Source: Colwellia sp. PAMC 21821 (lineage in GTDB: Bacteria > Pseudomonadota > Gammaproteobacteria > Enterobacterales > Alteromonadaceae). From it: DNA of 64,000 nucleotides. The translations under genes and the position numbers were made by a program. The stretch covers positions 3,472,001 to 3,536,000 of the forward strand of contig NZ_CP014943.1 in NCBI RefSeq assembly GCF_002077175.1, in the 5' to 3' direction. How positions within the stretch are numbered: the first letter of the stretch is position 1; each line of letters opens with the position of its first letter. A model generated the notes under the pieces. It did no database searches, was not told the DNA's origin, and worked only from the letters and a program-made list of their open reading frames with translations. Below, one piece after another: positions 34,807 through 44,291 of the stretch.

Positions 34807-34844
34807 ATTTCGATCACGTTAACTTTTTAGATTTATATTACGGC

Positions 34845-37499
34845 TTAATAAAAGTCGTAAGAGAATCTAAAGCCAATGGTACGAGGTCTGTTAGACACAA
34901 CTTTTGGCGTATACTGTTGAGTATCAACATATAATATTGCACTTTCATCCGTTAAGTTGTCGATGAAAAGTTCTGCTTTCCACTCGTCGTTTGTAACACC
35001 AAAGCTGATATTAGCTAAAACATAGCTATCTTGAACATAACGACCACCGGCAAAGGTTTGGCCATTACTGCCTTGATAATTTACACCAGAAAAAACGTCA
35101 GACTCTTTTTCAATACTTAAACCAGAACCAGTGCCATAAATTAAGTTAGTGGCATCTTCGATCATATAAGCATCCATCACCATGCCAGCAAGTCTTTCGC
35201 CGGTATAACTGATTGAACCGTTAACATACCCCGTCATATCTCCCGAAATTGGGTAGAAGTATTGTGCTTGTAAGTTACCAGAAAATTTAGCTGAATACGG
35301 TAATCTACTGCCTTCTGGTGGTGCAATACCATCTAGCTGAGCATTGATAGACGTTAATTCAGTATCTATTAAGCTAAATGCACCTGATATGATCAAGTTA
35401 TCCGTTGCTACCCAACTAAAGTCACCGTCAATACCTTTAATTTCAGCATCACCAACGTTATCAGTAAATACTAAGAAGCTGATATTGGTAGGGTCATAGC
35501 GTGAAGTTTGTAGATCAGATATTTTTGAATAATAAGCGGTCGCATTGAAACGTAGTGATTGATCAAACAACGTTGATTTAAAACCAAGTTCTACGTTGTC
35601 TAAGCTATCAGTCGTTGAGTAAACCGGAATACGGAAACCTTCAAAAGCGCCTTCTTGGTTAGCAGCAGAACCACCACCAACACGGTTAGTAACCGGCGGT
35701 CTAAAACCTTCTGAGTATGATGCAAACACCATAACATCGTCATTTACTTGCCAATCAATTGAAGTTTTGATGATAGTGTCATCAACCGTTAACTTACCGT
35801 TACTATCAAGTAAGTCAGTTTCTAATTGACCACTGGCAATAGCGGCTTGAATAGCGGCTGCTTCGTCAGCACCAAAAAATTCAGTCAAGGCTTCAGGACT
35901 GCCGTCGCCGAACGCGCGTAATCGACCACTTACGTCAGCAGTAGTAGTTGAACCTTTATAAATATCATCAATTTGATACCAACGGGCACCAAAGCTTGCG
36001 GTTACAGTGTCGGTAATATCATATTCGAACTGTCCAAATACGGCAATTTGATCTATGGCGTGAGAAACATCGTTAACGAAGCTCACTTCAGAAGAGAATG
36101 GGCCGCCATTACTGTTTATGCCTTCATTACCAACAAGTTCTCTTGCTAAATTAGGGAAAAGCTCAGTGTTAGCTATTTTAAATTGCCCAACAGTTGATAG
36201 ATCTTGGGTGTCATAAAAAACACCAGCCGTCACGCGCCAGCGGTTTTCAGCTGAAGTATTCATGCGTAATTCGTGCGTTGTACGTGAGCTACTTGTTTCT
36301 TCTTTGTAAAACTTAGTTGGGTCAAAACACTCTTGTACTTCGGGCGCACTTGCATAATTACAAACGTAATAAGAAGAGAATTGGCCACCATTGGTATAAC
36401 CGGTGTAATCAATAGTTGAATTAATATCACGGTCTAAATAACCACCGGTATAAACAACAGTAAGGTGCTCAAGACGACCTTCTAATGTCCAAGTCGTTAA
36501 ACCAAAGTCATCGTTGTTGTTTTCTGGCGTGAAACGGTTGGTTGATGTTTCACCTTCAAGGTTAGGATCGTATGAAAATACACCTTCAGTATCAAGAGAC
36601 TGTTGAGTGTGTTGAACAAGTAGATCCCATTCATTGTTAATGATGTAAGATAAACCGAAACGTGCGCCTGAATAATCAGCGGTGTTAAAGTCGTCTTCAA
36701 CTAGCGCATCATTTTGCGGAATGTTAACAGGCGTGTTTTCAGGATCGGCTAATTTAGAGAAACCAGCTGATATTCTATCAATAACTACAGCACTACCTGT
36801 GTAACCACCATTGCTTGGGTCGTTTTGAATATTATCAATCCAACCACCTTGATGGTCGTTATAAGCAGCAACGCGAACAGCAAGATTATCAGTTAAAGAC
36901 ATATTAAAATAGGCTTCAACAGAGTTGCTCATATCGCCGCCTTTGGTAAAGCTTGTGCTGGTATCAAAACCTGCAGCAAAACCATCGTGTGTCGGCTTGT
37001 TAGTAATTAAGCGTACAGTACCAGATTGTGAGCTAGCACCAAAAAGTGTGCCTTGTGGCCCCGGAAGTACTTCTATACGTTCAACATCGGTCGCGTAAAT
37101 ATCTAAGTTACGACCTTGCATTGAAACAGGCTGTTCGTCTAGGTAAAAAGCAACAGAAGGTTGTAATGCTTGAACAGATGATACAGAAATGTTGGTTTGC
37201 GTAGTTGCCGCACCCCGAATATATATTTCATTTTGACCAGGGCCTGTGCCCTGAAAAACTACGTTAGGTAAAAACTCTACGTATTGGTCAAAATTAGAAA
37301 CGCCAAGTTTTTCTAAGCTGTCGCCGGTTAACGCAGTAACCGTAACTGGAACTTCTTGAATTGATTCAGAACGTTTGGTAGCCGTAACTTCAATAGTTTC
37401 AATTGATGCTTTTGGTTTTTGTTTAATTTCTTCGGCGTTTATAGAGCCAGACGCAGCTAACGCAGCTAGCACAGCGCAGTGCAGTTTATTAAATTTCAT
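34845..37499 (-). CDS. TonB-dependent outer-membrane receptor
   Basis: 884 residues. Signal peptide (ending SGSINAEE), TonB-box-like IETIEVTATKR, plug domain (QEVPVTVTALTGDSLEKLGVSNFDQYVEFLPNV, ERIEVLPGPQGTLFGASSQSGTVRLITNKP) and a C-terminal beta barrel ending in the aromatic residues IGFRFSYDFY. Imports an unknown large substrate with TonB energy. The plug contains DEQPVSMQGRNLDI, typical of receptors in carbohydrate or organic-compound uptake loci. Its promoter region contains two MarR-type palindromes shared with the divergent BCCT transporter. Confidence 0.93.
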   Translation of the reverse strand: MKFNKLHCAVLAALAASGSINAEEIKQKPKASIETIEVTATKRSESIQEVPVTVTALTGDSLEKLGVSNFDQYVEFLPNVVFQGTGPGQNEIYIRGAATTQTNISVSSVQALQPSVAFYLDEQPVSMQGRNLDIYATDVERIEVLPGPQGTLFGASSQSGTVRLITNKPTHDGFAAGFDTSTSFTKGGDMSNSVEAYFNMSLTDNLAVRVAAYNDHQGGWIDNIQNDPSNGGYTGSAVVIDRISAGFSKLADPENTPVNIPQNDALVEDDFNTADYSGARFGLSYIINNEWDLLVQHTQQSLDTEGVFSYDPNLEGETSTNRFTPENNNDDFGLTTWTLEGRLEHLTVVYTGGYLDRDINSTIDYTGYTNGGQFSSYYVCNYASAPEVQECFDPTKFYKEETSSSRTTHELRMNTSAENRWRVTAGVFYDTQDLSTVGQFKIANTELFPNLARELVGNEGINSNGGPFSSEVSFVNDVSHAIDQIAVFGQFEYDITDTVTASFGARWYQIDDIYKGSTTTADVSGRLRAFGDGSPEALTEFFGADEAAAIQAAIASGQLETDLLDSNGKLTVDDTIIKTSIDWQVNDDVMVFASYSEGFRPPVTNRVGGGSAANQEGAFEGFRIPVYSTTDSLDNVELGFKSTLFDQSLRFNATAYYSKISDLQTSRYDPTNISFLVFTDNVGDAEIKGIDGDFSWVATDNLIISGAFSLIDTELTSINAQLDGIAPPEGSRLPYSAKFSGNLQAQYFYPISGDMTGYVNGSISYTGERLAGMVMDAYMIEDATNLIYGTGSGLSIEKESDVFSGVNYQGSNGQTFAGGRYVQDSYVLANISFGVTNDEWKAELFIDNLTDESAILYVDTQQYTPKVVSNRPRTIGFRFSYDFY

Positions 37500-37542
37500 A
37501 TTATTTTCCCTGGATGTTTTCTTATTGAGCGTTCAAATATGA

Positions 37543-37578
37543 TTAGAACTCTAATCATATAAATCATTAGAGTTCTAA
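37543..37578. promoter_or_regulatory. Twin MarR-type palindromic operators between TonB receptor and BCCT genes
   Basis: TTAGAACTCTAA (37543-37554) and TTAGAGTTCTAA (37567-37578), each a 12-base near-palindrome, centres 24 bases apart. The first extends to ATGATTAGA/TCTAATCAT arms. They lie 44-80 bases before the TonB receptor start, and in the intergenic space shared with the BCCT gene. The MarR protein at 39713-40216 is the likely ligand. Confidence 0.65.
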
Positions 37579-37752
37579 CTATTATTAGCCTTTGGCTGTA
37601 TGATAACAAAATATACGATTTTTTTCAAAAAACATAAAAAATAGCACTTTATGGTAAAATCTTGCTAGAAGGGAGATTGTTTGCATATGTGACTATTTAC
37701 ACCTTGATTAACAATATATAATATCAATACAAATTAAATTAAGGGGACGGCT

Positions 37753-39716
37753 TTGTCTTTATCCGCCGAGAGTCATCTAAATAAGAAAGTATTCGTTAGC
37801 GCATCATCTATTATTATTGCGCTTTTACTTTACACCGCAGCATTACCTGAACAGGCTCAAAGCTTGTTTACTCTTATTCAGTCAAGCATTATTGATAATG
37901 GCAGTTGGTTCTATGTCCTTACCGTTGCTTTTATTTTCTTTTTTGTTATTTTTTTAGGGTTCTCTCGTTATGGAGATATTCGCTTAGGGCCTGATCATGC
38001 AACCCCCGATTACTCTATGCTGACTTGGCTTTCTATGTTGTTTGCAGCAGGAATGGGCATAGGGTTAATGTTTTTTGGTGTCGCAGAGCCTCTGATGCAC
38101 TATTTGTCGCCACCCACGGCAGAAGTTGGATCGGTAGCTGCGGTTCAAGAAGCAATGAAAATGACATTTTTTCACTGGGACTCCACGCTTGGGCTATTTA
38201 TGCCATTGTAGCTCTAGTGTTAGCCTATTTCAGTTATCGCCATAATTTACCCTTAACCTTACGTTCTGCATTATACCCATTGATTGGCGAAAAAATTTAT
38301 AAATGGCCGGGGCATTTAGTTGATGTTTTTGCTGTAGTAAGTACCGTTTTTGGTGTTGCTACTTCCCTAGGCTTAGGCGCTTCACAGGTTAATGCTGGCT
38401 TTGGTTATTTGTTTGGTATTGATGTTTCAACGACTAATCAAATTATTATTATGACCGGCATAATAGGCCTAGCAATAATATCTGTTGCCACGGGGTTGGA
38501 TAAAGGTATTAAAATATTATCTGAAACCAACATGGTATTAGCTGTGATCTTATTAGTATTGGTTTTTGTACTAGGTCCAACAGTATTTTTATTACAAGCT
38601 TACTTACAAAATATTGGTGATTATTTAGCCGATATAGTCCACAACACCTTTAATTTATTTGCCTATAAGAAGACAGACTGGATAGGTGGCTGGACAATAT
38701 TTTATTGGGGCTGGTGGCTTGCTTGGGCACCTTTTGTTGGTTTGTTCATTGCTAGAATCTCACGTGGCCGAACCATTAGAGAGTTTATAGTCGGTGTAAT
38801 GCTAATACCAACCGTATTTACTTTATTTTGGATGACTATTTTTGGTAATAGTGCCATTGACTTAGTGCATAACCAAGGCATTGTAGAATTAGGTGAAATG
38901 GTCAGTAAAGACTCATCAGTAGCATTGTTTGTTTTTCTAGAAAACTTTCCACTGTCGACATTACTTTCCTTTTTTAGTGTACTAATGATTGTGATATTTT
39001 TTGTCACATCTTGTGATTCTGGCGCTATGGTCGTTGATATGCTCTGTTCGCACGGTAGTAACAATACCCCGTTGTGGCAGCGTGTTTATTGGGCTGTAGG
39101 CATAGGTTTGGTTGCTGCGATTCTCTTATTAGCCGGCGGTCTAAATGCCTTGCAAACTATGACTATTGCCAGTGCTTTGCCTTTCTCTATTGTGCTATTA
39201 CTTGCCATTGTAGGTTTGATTAAAGCGCTTAGGGTGGAAGCTTTTAAGCAGGACAGCCAGCTAATAGCAGCAGTGCCTTATGCCAGTAATACAGGTAATA
39301 CGAGTAATGACAGTTGGCAATCACGATTACAAAACATTGTTGATTACCCAAATAAACCGAATGTTAATAAGTTTATCAATCAGACTGTTGTACCTGCGTT
39401 TGAATCTGTAGCTGAAGAATTACAGAAAAATCAAATCAATGTTGTTGTTTCGCATGACAATGGGTTGAGTTTAGTTGTTGACCACGGTGAAGAACAAGAA
39501 TTTGTTTATCGGGTGTTTGCACGGAAGCATTCACAACCAGACTTTGTCGTGGAAATAGACGAGGATGAAGATGAACAAAGTTATTATCGAGCAGAAGTTC
39601 ATTTAGGTGAGGGTGGGCAAGACTATGACATTATGGGCTGGTCAAAAACGGCAGTGATCAATAATATTATTGATCAATACCATAAGCATTTACACTTTTT
39701 ACATTTGCTACGTTAA
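37753..39716 (+). pseudogene. BCCT-family (betaine/carnitine/choline) transporter, single-base frameshift
   Basis: Na+ or H+-coupled uptake of quaternary ammonium compounds, 12 membrane helices. Starts at TTG 37753 after AAGGGGA. Frame 1 reads 140 family-like residues (LGPDHATPDYSMLTWLSMLFAAGMGIGLMFFGVAEP, MKMTFFHW) and then breaks. The second frame continues at once with HAWAIYAIVALVLAYFSYRHN to a long cytoplasmic tail. Family members read TFFHWGLHAWA; one G missing from the GGG at 38177-38179 explains the break. The typical W-rich segment (IFYWGWWLAWAPFVGLFIARISRGRTIREF) is intact. Either a sequencing error or a recent inactivation. Overlaps the convergent marR by 4 bases. Confidence 0.88.
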
Positions 39717-40216
39717 CCCTTTGCAGCGTCAGTTTTATTTATACTACTGGCGCTCATTGCATGTAATTCTAATAAAGGTGCGGCGTCAATTTCGTCCGCA
39801 TCCATCATTTCTGATAATCGCTCCATTGATGACAATAATTGAGATTGCTCCCATTTTGCTAGATTAGAGAACTTTTCAATGAAGTGCTCTTGCAATGCTT
39901 GTGGCGCTTTAACTAAAATTGCCTTTCCGTCATCGGTTAAATATAAACCGACTTTACGTTTGTCTTGCGTATATCGCACTCTTGAAATCAGGCCTTTATT
40001 TTCTAGCCGATCAATAATATTGGTTACCGTAGCAGGGCTTAAATTAACTCTTTTGGCAACTTGACTAGAATTGATACCAAAGTCTTTATCAATTTCTAAC
40101 ATTATGAGTAACTGTGGACTCGTTAATCCCGAGGTTTTACTTAAATGCTTTGAATGTAGATCAATTGCGCGGATAACCTTTCTTAAGGCAATTAATAATT
40201 CCTGATGTTTTTCCAT
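39713..40216 (-). CDS. MarR-family transcriptional regulator
   Basis: 167 residues with a central winged helix (SGLTSPQLLIMLEIDKDFGINSSQVAKRVNLSPATVTNIIDRLENKGLISRVRYTQDKRKVGLYLTDDGKAIL) including the DxR wing. Starts at ATG 40216. Convergent with the BCCT gene and therefore a good candidate to control it, together with the TonB receptor, through the twin palindromes at 37543-37578. The C-terminal 30 residues are Ala/Ser/Asp-rich and variable. Confidence 0.88.
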   Translation of the reverse strand: MEKHQELLIALRKVIRAIDLHSKHLSKTSGLTSPQLLIMLEIDKDFGINSSQVAKRVNLSPATVTNIIDRLENKGLISRVRYTQDKRKVGLYLTDDGKAILVKAPQALQEHFIEKFSNLAKWEQSQLLSSMERLSEMMDADEIDAAPLLELHAMSASSINKTDAAKG

Positions 40217-40423
40217 AACAGTATACTTTTAACGTTGAATTGCCTTAGTTTAATCAAATTTAGAAGTAGCGACTAGAAGTAATACTAAAATAACCGTCAT
40301 TAAAGTAAATCGTTTGATATTCCGACAACGCATTAATTACATCAACGTGCCTTTCAAATAATGAATAGGTATGATGTGTTTAAGTGAATATCTATAACGA
40401 CAATAATAACTAGGTATGTAAAT

Positions 40424-41644
40424 ATGAAACTTCCAAAAGTAGGGCCTGCATTTCTTGTAACGGCAGCATTTATAGGCCCTGGGACAATAATTACTGCGTC
40501 AATGGCAGGGGCAAATTATGGCTTAGCGCTTGTATGGGCTTTGCTGTTTGCAATGTTTGCCACGTTAATTCTACAAGAAATGGCGGCAAGACTTGGTATC
40601 GTTAGTCAACAAGGTTTAGGGGAAAATATACGGCAGGCAATAAAACAACCTTTTATAAAAGCGTTTGTTGTTGTGCTTGTTGTCAGTGCTATTGTTATAG
40701 GTAATGGAGCCTACCAAAGTGGTAACATTTCAGGCGCTAGTTTAGGTTTAGTTAGTGTGGCAGAGCAGCTTGGTTGGACCGTTACTTTTGTTGAAACTTT
40801 ATTTCCGTTGGTTATTGGAATTTGTGCTTTTGTTTTACTTATTACCGGAAGTTACAAGGTAATTGAGCGGGCTTTAGTCGTATTAGTTGGCTTGATGAGC
40901 GTTGCATTTATTGTGACATTTTTTTTAAGCCAACCTCAATGGCACGAATTAATCACCAGTTTTGTTGCATTTAAATTACCTACCGGCGCAACCTTGACGG
41001 TTATTGCACTGATTGGCACTACCGTAGTGCCTTATAATTTATTTTTACATGCCTCTACGGCTAGTACAAAGTGGCAGTCAGTTAAAGACATACCGACAGC
41101 AAGAAAAGACTTATTTGTCTCTATTCCGCTCGGCGCTTTGATCTCAGTCGCTATTCTTTCTACTGCTGCTTCTGCATTTTTTGGCAAGCAAATAAGCTTA
41201 CAAAGTGCTGCTGATATTGCCCCTGCGCTACAGCCGTTATTTGGTCAGTCAGCTAGCCTATTTCTTGGAATTGGACTCTTTGCAGCGGGAATATCATCTT
41301 CAATAACAGCACCTTTAGCGGCTGCTTTTGCCTTAAGTGGTATTTTAAATTTAGACAAACACCTTAATGCGCTCGGTTTTCGATTAACCTGGATGGTAAT
41401 TTTAATTATTGGTGTTGTCGTTAGTAGCCTTGGTTTTAAACCTGTCGCTGTTATTTGGTTCGCCCAAGTAGCGAACGGGATCCTTTTACCATTGGTAAGT
41501 GTTTTTCTATTATGGATCATGAATACAGCTGTTATGGGTAATTACCGTAATAATTTATGGCAGAACATTGCAGGTGTTGGCGTTATTTTTATCACGTTGT
41601 TATTAGGCGGGCGTAGTTTAATGTCAGCGTTTGGTTTGTTGTAG
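40424..41644 (+). CDS. NRAMP-like metal transporter with non-canonical binding motifs
   Basis: 406 residues, about 11 hydrophobic segments. Overall NRAMP layout (VGPAFLVTAAFIGPGTIITASMAGANYG, LQEMAARLGIVSQQGLGE, FLSQPQWHELI). In Mn/Fe transporters helix 1 has DPGN and helix 6 has MPHN; here helix 1 has GPGT (18-21) and helix 6 has VPYN (near 199). The Asp, Asn and Met ligands are therefore not conserved and the substrate may not be Mn2+ or Fe2+. Stand-alone gene ending in a strong terminator. Confidence 0.8.
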   Translation: MKLPKVGPAFLVTAAFIGPGTIITASMAGANYGLALVWALLFAMFATLILQEMAARLGIVSQQGLGENIRQAIKQPFIKAFVVVLVVSAIVIGNGAYQSGNISGASLGLVSVAEQLGWTVTFVETLFPLVIGICAFVLLITGSYKVIERALVVLVGLMSVAFIVTFFLSQPQWHELITSFVAFKLPTGATLTVIALIGTTVVPYNLFLHASTASTKWQSVKDIPTARKDLFVSIPLGALISVAILSTAASAFFGKQISLQSAADIAPALQPLFGQSASLFLGIGLFAAGISSSITAPLAAAFALSGILNLDKHLNALGFRLTWMVILIIGVVVSSLGFKPVAVIWFAQVANGILLPLVSVFLLWIMNTAVMGNYRNNLWQNIAGVGVIFITLLLGGRSLMSAFGLL

Positions 41645-41661
41645 TTATTTATCACAAACAA

Positions 41662-41710
41662 TTCAAAACGATAAAAGCCAAACTGAATGATTGGCTTTTA
41701 TCGTTTTGAA
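41662..41710. terminator. Strong bidirectional terminator
   Basis: Perfect 20-bp stem (41662-41681 with 41691-41710) and a 9-base loop, between the NRAMP-like gene and the convergent DUF1707 gene. A and T tracts are embedded in the stem. Confidence 0.85.
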
Positions 41711-41791
41711 GTAAAATAATAGGCTTTTTAAGTTACTTTATTATTAAATTATTTTTAATGGCTTAAGACAACAATAACTTACCATCGCATA

Positions 41792-42442
41792 TTATTTTTC
41801 GACGTCAAAAGCGCCTTTTAAATTATTAGCAAAGGCGATAAATTTCTCTTTAATGGTTCTTTTAATCTCAACGTTTAATGACCCTAATACCACTCGACCT
41901 TCGATGGTAATAACAGGTGCTTGCTTTGTCGCCATGGAAGGGGCTTTATTTTCTATACTGCTAATAATGCCATAAGACTTGCAAACCACATTAACATTAT
42001 CAGGCACAAAAATTTTATTACTGCCTAAAATACAATTTAATTTAATCGTCACGTGTTGATGTTGAAAAATAGCGTCGGTAAAGTCGAGTATTGCTTCGCC
42101 TAAAATATTATTTAGCGTGATGGTTTTTGGAACACTCCATTGGCCGCTGCGCTCTATATTACCTAAAATACTTTTGAGGCTTAAATTCTCATCACTGTCT
42201 GCGTTACTGTAACTAGGGGTAAACTGATGGGCTTTATTAGCATTATATGTAGTGTCTGCTTTTAAGGTTAAATCAGCAACGAGATCGATAATTTCTTGAT
42301 GAGAGTTACTACTCATCGCTTGATCAAGCCGGCGCTCGAAAGCTTCTGCAGAAATAACGCCGTGACTATAGTTAAATATTAACTGATCTATGGTTTCTTC
42401 TCGTACTTGTTCAATGGGTCGATCTTCAAGAATTACTGACAT
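41792..42442 (-). CDS. DUF1707 / LiaF-like C-terminal domain protein
   Basis: 216 residues, no membrane segment or signal. The N-terminal block (RPIEQVREETIDQLIFNYSHGVISAEAFERRLDQAMSSNSHQEIIDLVADL) is a DUF1707/SHOCT-like motif. The C-terminal half (LNNILGEAILDFTDAIFQHQHVTIKLNCILGSNKIFVPDNVNVVC) matches the repeated beta pattern of LiaF/YvqF-type cell-envelope stress proteins. Cytoplasmic, function unknown. GGAG precedes the ATG. Single gene. Confidence 0.75.
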   Translation of the reverse strand: MSVILEDRPIEQVREETIDQLIFNYSHGVISAEAFERRLDQAMSSNSHQEIIDLVADLTLKADTTYNANKAHQFTPSYSNADSDENLSLKSILGNIERSGQWSVPKTITLNNILGEAILDFTDAIFQHQHVTIKLNCILGSNKIFVPDNVNVVCKSYGIISSIENKAPSMATKQAPVITIEGRVVLGSLNVEIKRTIKEKFIAFANNLKGAFDVEK

Positions 42443-42667
42443 GTGTGACTCCGTTGCTGGTATTTTTGTTTTGTATTAATGTCTGTGTAGTAAGTATAAG
42501 CAAAGATAAAGCCAAACTTTAAAATCATTAAAATACAATTAGTTATAATTTTAAATTGTTTAAGTTACTGTGAAAGTCACCATTATTTAGTAAAAACAGT
42601 TAATTATTGAACAACCTTATGCTGCTTTAATACCCAGTTAATTATGTCTATAAACTCTTTTACATTT

Positions 42668-42720
42668 ACTTAGCGTGCTAACTAATGTTAGTATTGAACC
42701 TATTAGTTAGCACGCTAAGT
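42668..42720. promoter_or_regulatory. Large inverted repeat operator of the marR-hlyD-DUF2955 operon
   Basis: Perfect 19-base arms (42668-42686 and 42702-42720), each containing the 12-base palindrome TTAGC(GT/AC)GCTAA, with a 15-base spacer. It ends 14 bases before the marR start, so bound repressor would block the promoter or start region. Confidence 0.75.
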
Positions 42721-42734
42721 AGTTAGAGGTAATA

Positions 42735-43220
42735 ATGACCACTCAAGTTCCGTTCTATGAATCACTCGATTTAACACTGTGCGGCAATATGGGACGTGTA
42801 CATCGTTTATGTCGAGATGTAGTGACAATTGCTGTTGAACCCCTTGGCTTAACGCAATCTCGTTGGACCGCTTTAATACATATAAATATGCTTAAAGAAG
42901 GTGTTACGCAGCTTGAATTAGCACAAAGTTTAGGTATAGAAATGCCGTCACTCACGCGAACCATTAAGCAATTAGAAGCGCAGTTGCTCATCACTCGGTG
43001 TGTAGATGATCATGATAAACGTAGTAAAAATATTTACTTTACCGAGCAAGGTCGTAAAACCTTGCAGACATTAAAAAAGAAAATAACCGATATTAAAAAT
43101 CAACTCTATAGTGGCTTCACAAGTGAACAATTGGACATTATGGCCCATGGCTTAATTAAAATGGAAAAAAACGCCCAAAGTTGTATTGAAGATCATATTA
43201 AGAATAAGGCAAATAAATGA
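42735..43220 (+). CDS. MarR/SlyA-family regulator of an efflux operon
   Basis: 161 residues with a winged helix (TQSRWTALIHINMLKEGVTQLELAQSLGIEMPSLTRTIKQLEAQLLITRCVDDHDKRSKNIYFTEQG), SlyA-like. GAGGT precedes the ATG. First gene of a three-gene operon: its stop overlaps the ATG of the adaptor gene (ATGA at 43217-43220). The inverted repeat just upstream is probably its own operator, giving autoregulation of the pump. Confidence 0.88.
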   Translation: MTTQVPFYESLDLTLCGNMGRVHRLCRDVVTIAVEPLGLTQSRWTALIHINMLKEGVTQLELAQSLGIEMPSLTRTIKQLEAQLLITRCVDDHDKRSKNIYFTEQGRKTLQTLKKKITDIKNQLYSGFTSEQLDIMAHGLIKMEKNAQSCIEDHIKNKANK

Positions 43221-44281
43221 CACCAGATGAGAAATTTTCGCGCTATGTAAGACTTTCCCTTATCGGGTTCGTTTTCGTATTCATTTACTATTTAATAGCC
43301 GATATTTATTTACCCGTAACGCCACAAGCTCGCGTTTATCATCCTGTAGTACAAATATCACCACAAATTAATGGTCGAGTAACTAAAGTGTTAGTTAGCA
43401 ATAACCAACAAGTAAAAGCTGGCGATGTATTATTTAGCATAGACCAAGGTCCATATAGCTTGGCATTTGAGCAAGCGCAGTTATTGCTTGATGATGCCAC
43501 GCTGCAAAATAAACGTCTCGATACTAATGTTAAAGTGATTGAGGCGAACATAAGCGCCGCAAAAGCTAAGCAACATGAACAAAAGCTGTTAAAAAATAGA
43601 GGTGAGAAGCTTTATAAAAACAACTCCATATCAGAGCAAGCGCTAGAAAGTATTCGAGCTAATTTCGAGGCAAGTAAAGCAAATGAAGCGGCGTTAACGG
43701 CGCAATTAGCTGAAGCTGTGTTAGCACGTGGTGAATCAGGTGAGCAAAATCTAGCGATTCGACATGCAGCTAATAAACTCGCCCAAGCTGAGCTTAATTT
43801 GTCTTACACGCAAGTACGTTCGTTGAGTGATGGGGTAGTGACTAATTTACAATTACTCGATGGCGCTTATGCTTTAGCAGGTAAACCCTTGCTGGCCATC
43901 GTAGCAAAAAAGGCTGATTTAGTGGCTGACTTTAGAGAAAAGTCATTACTTAACATGAAGATTGGTAGCTTAGCCAAAGTTGTTTTTGATAGTCGTCCAG
44001 GTGAAGTGTACAAGGCAAAAATTGTTACTTTCGAAGCAGGTGTCAGCAACGGACAATTGAGCGCGAACGGCATGTTAAGTACAACTGAAACCAGTAATCG
44101 TTGGGTACGTGATGCACAGCGCCAGCGTATTCACTTGAAACTAATAGACGATGAAGAAATGATCACCAATATGCAAAGTGGCGCGCGTGCAACGGTGCAA
44201 TTATTACCTGAGTCAAGCATTGGACAGTGGTTTGGCGCGGCACAAATTAGGTTTATTAGTTGGTTACATTACATTTATTAA
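43217..44281 (+). CDS. HlyD/EmrA-type efflux adaptor protein
   Basis: 354 residues. One N-terminal membrane helix (YVRLSLIGFVFVFIYYLIADIYL), then a barrel-sandwich half (VYHPVVQISPQINGRVTKVLVSNNQQVKAGDVLFSID), a long alpha hairpin (about 85-195) and the returning half (AELNLSYTQVRSLSDGVVTNLQLLDGAYALAG). Works with an inner-membrane pump, here the DUF2955 protein encoded 10 bases downstream, as in AaeA/AaeB-type systems. Translationally coupled to marR. Confidence 0.9.
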   Translation: MTPDEKFSRYVRLSLIGFVFVFIYYLIADIYLPVTPQARVYHPVVQISPQINGRVTKVLVSNNQQVKAGDVLFSIDQGPYSLAFEQAQLLLDDATLQNKRLDTNVKVIEANISAAKAKQHEQKLLKNRGEKLYKNNSISEQALESIRANFEASKANEAALTAQLAEAVLARGESGEQNLAIRHAANKLAQAELNLSYTQVRSLSDGVVTNLQLLDGAYALAGKPLLAIVAKKADLVADFREKSLLNMKIGSLAKVVFDSRPGEVYKAKIVTFEAGVSNGQLSANGMLSTTETSNRWVRDAQRQRIHLKLIDDEEMITNMQSGARATVQLLPESSIGQWFGAAQIRFISWLHYIY

Positions 44282-44291
44282 TGAGGGAATT

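Noticed and set aside
40217..40423. Mn-sensing riboswitch before the NRAMP-like gene
   Set aside because: No yybP-ykoY-like conserved loops were visible in the 207-base leader.
44178..44291. Longer N-terminus for the DUF2955 protein
   Set aside because: It lies within the hlyD coding region; the ATG at 44292 has a good ribosome site and a natural start.
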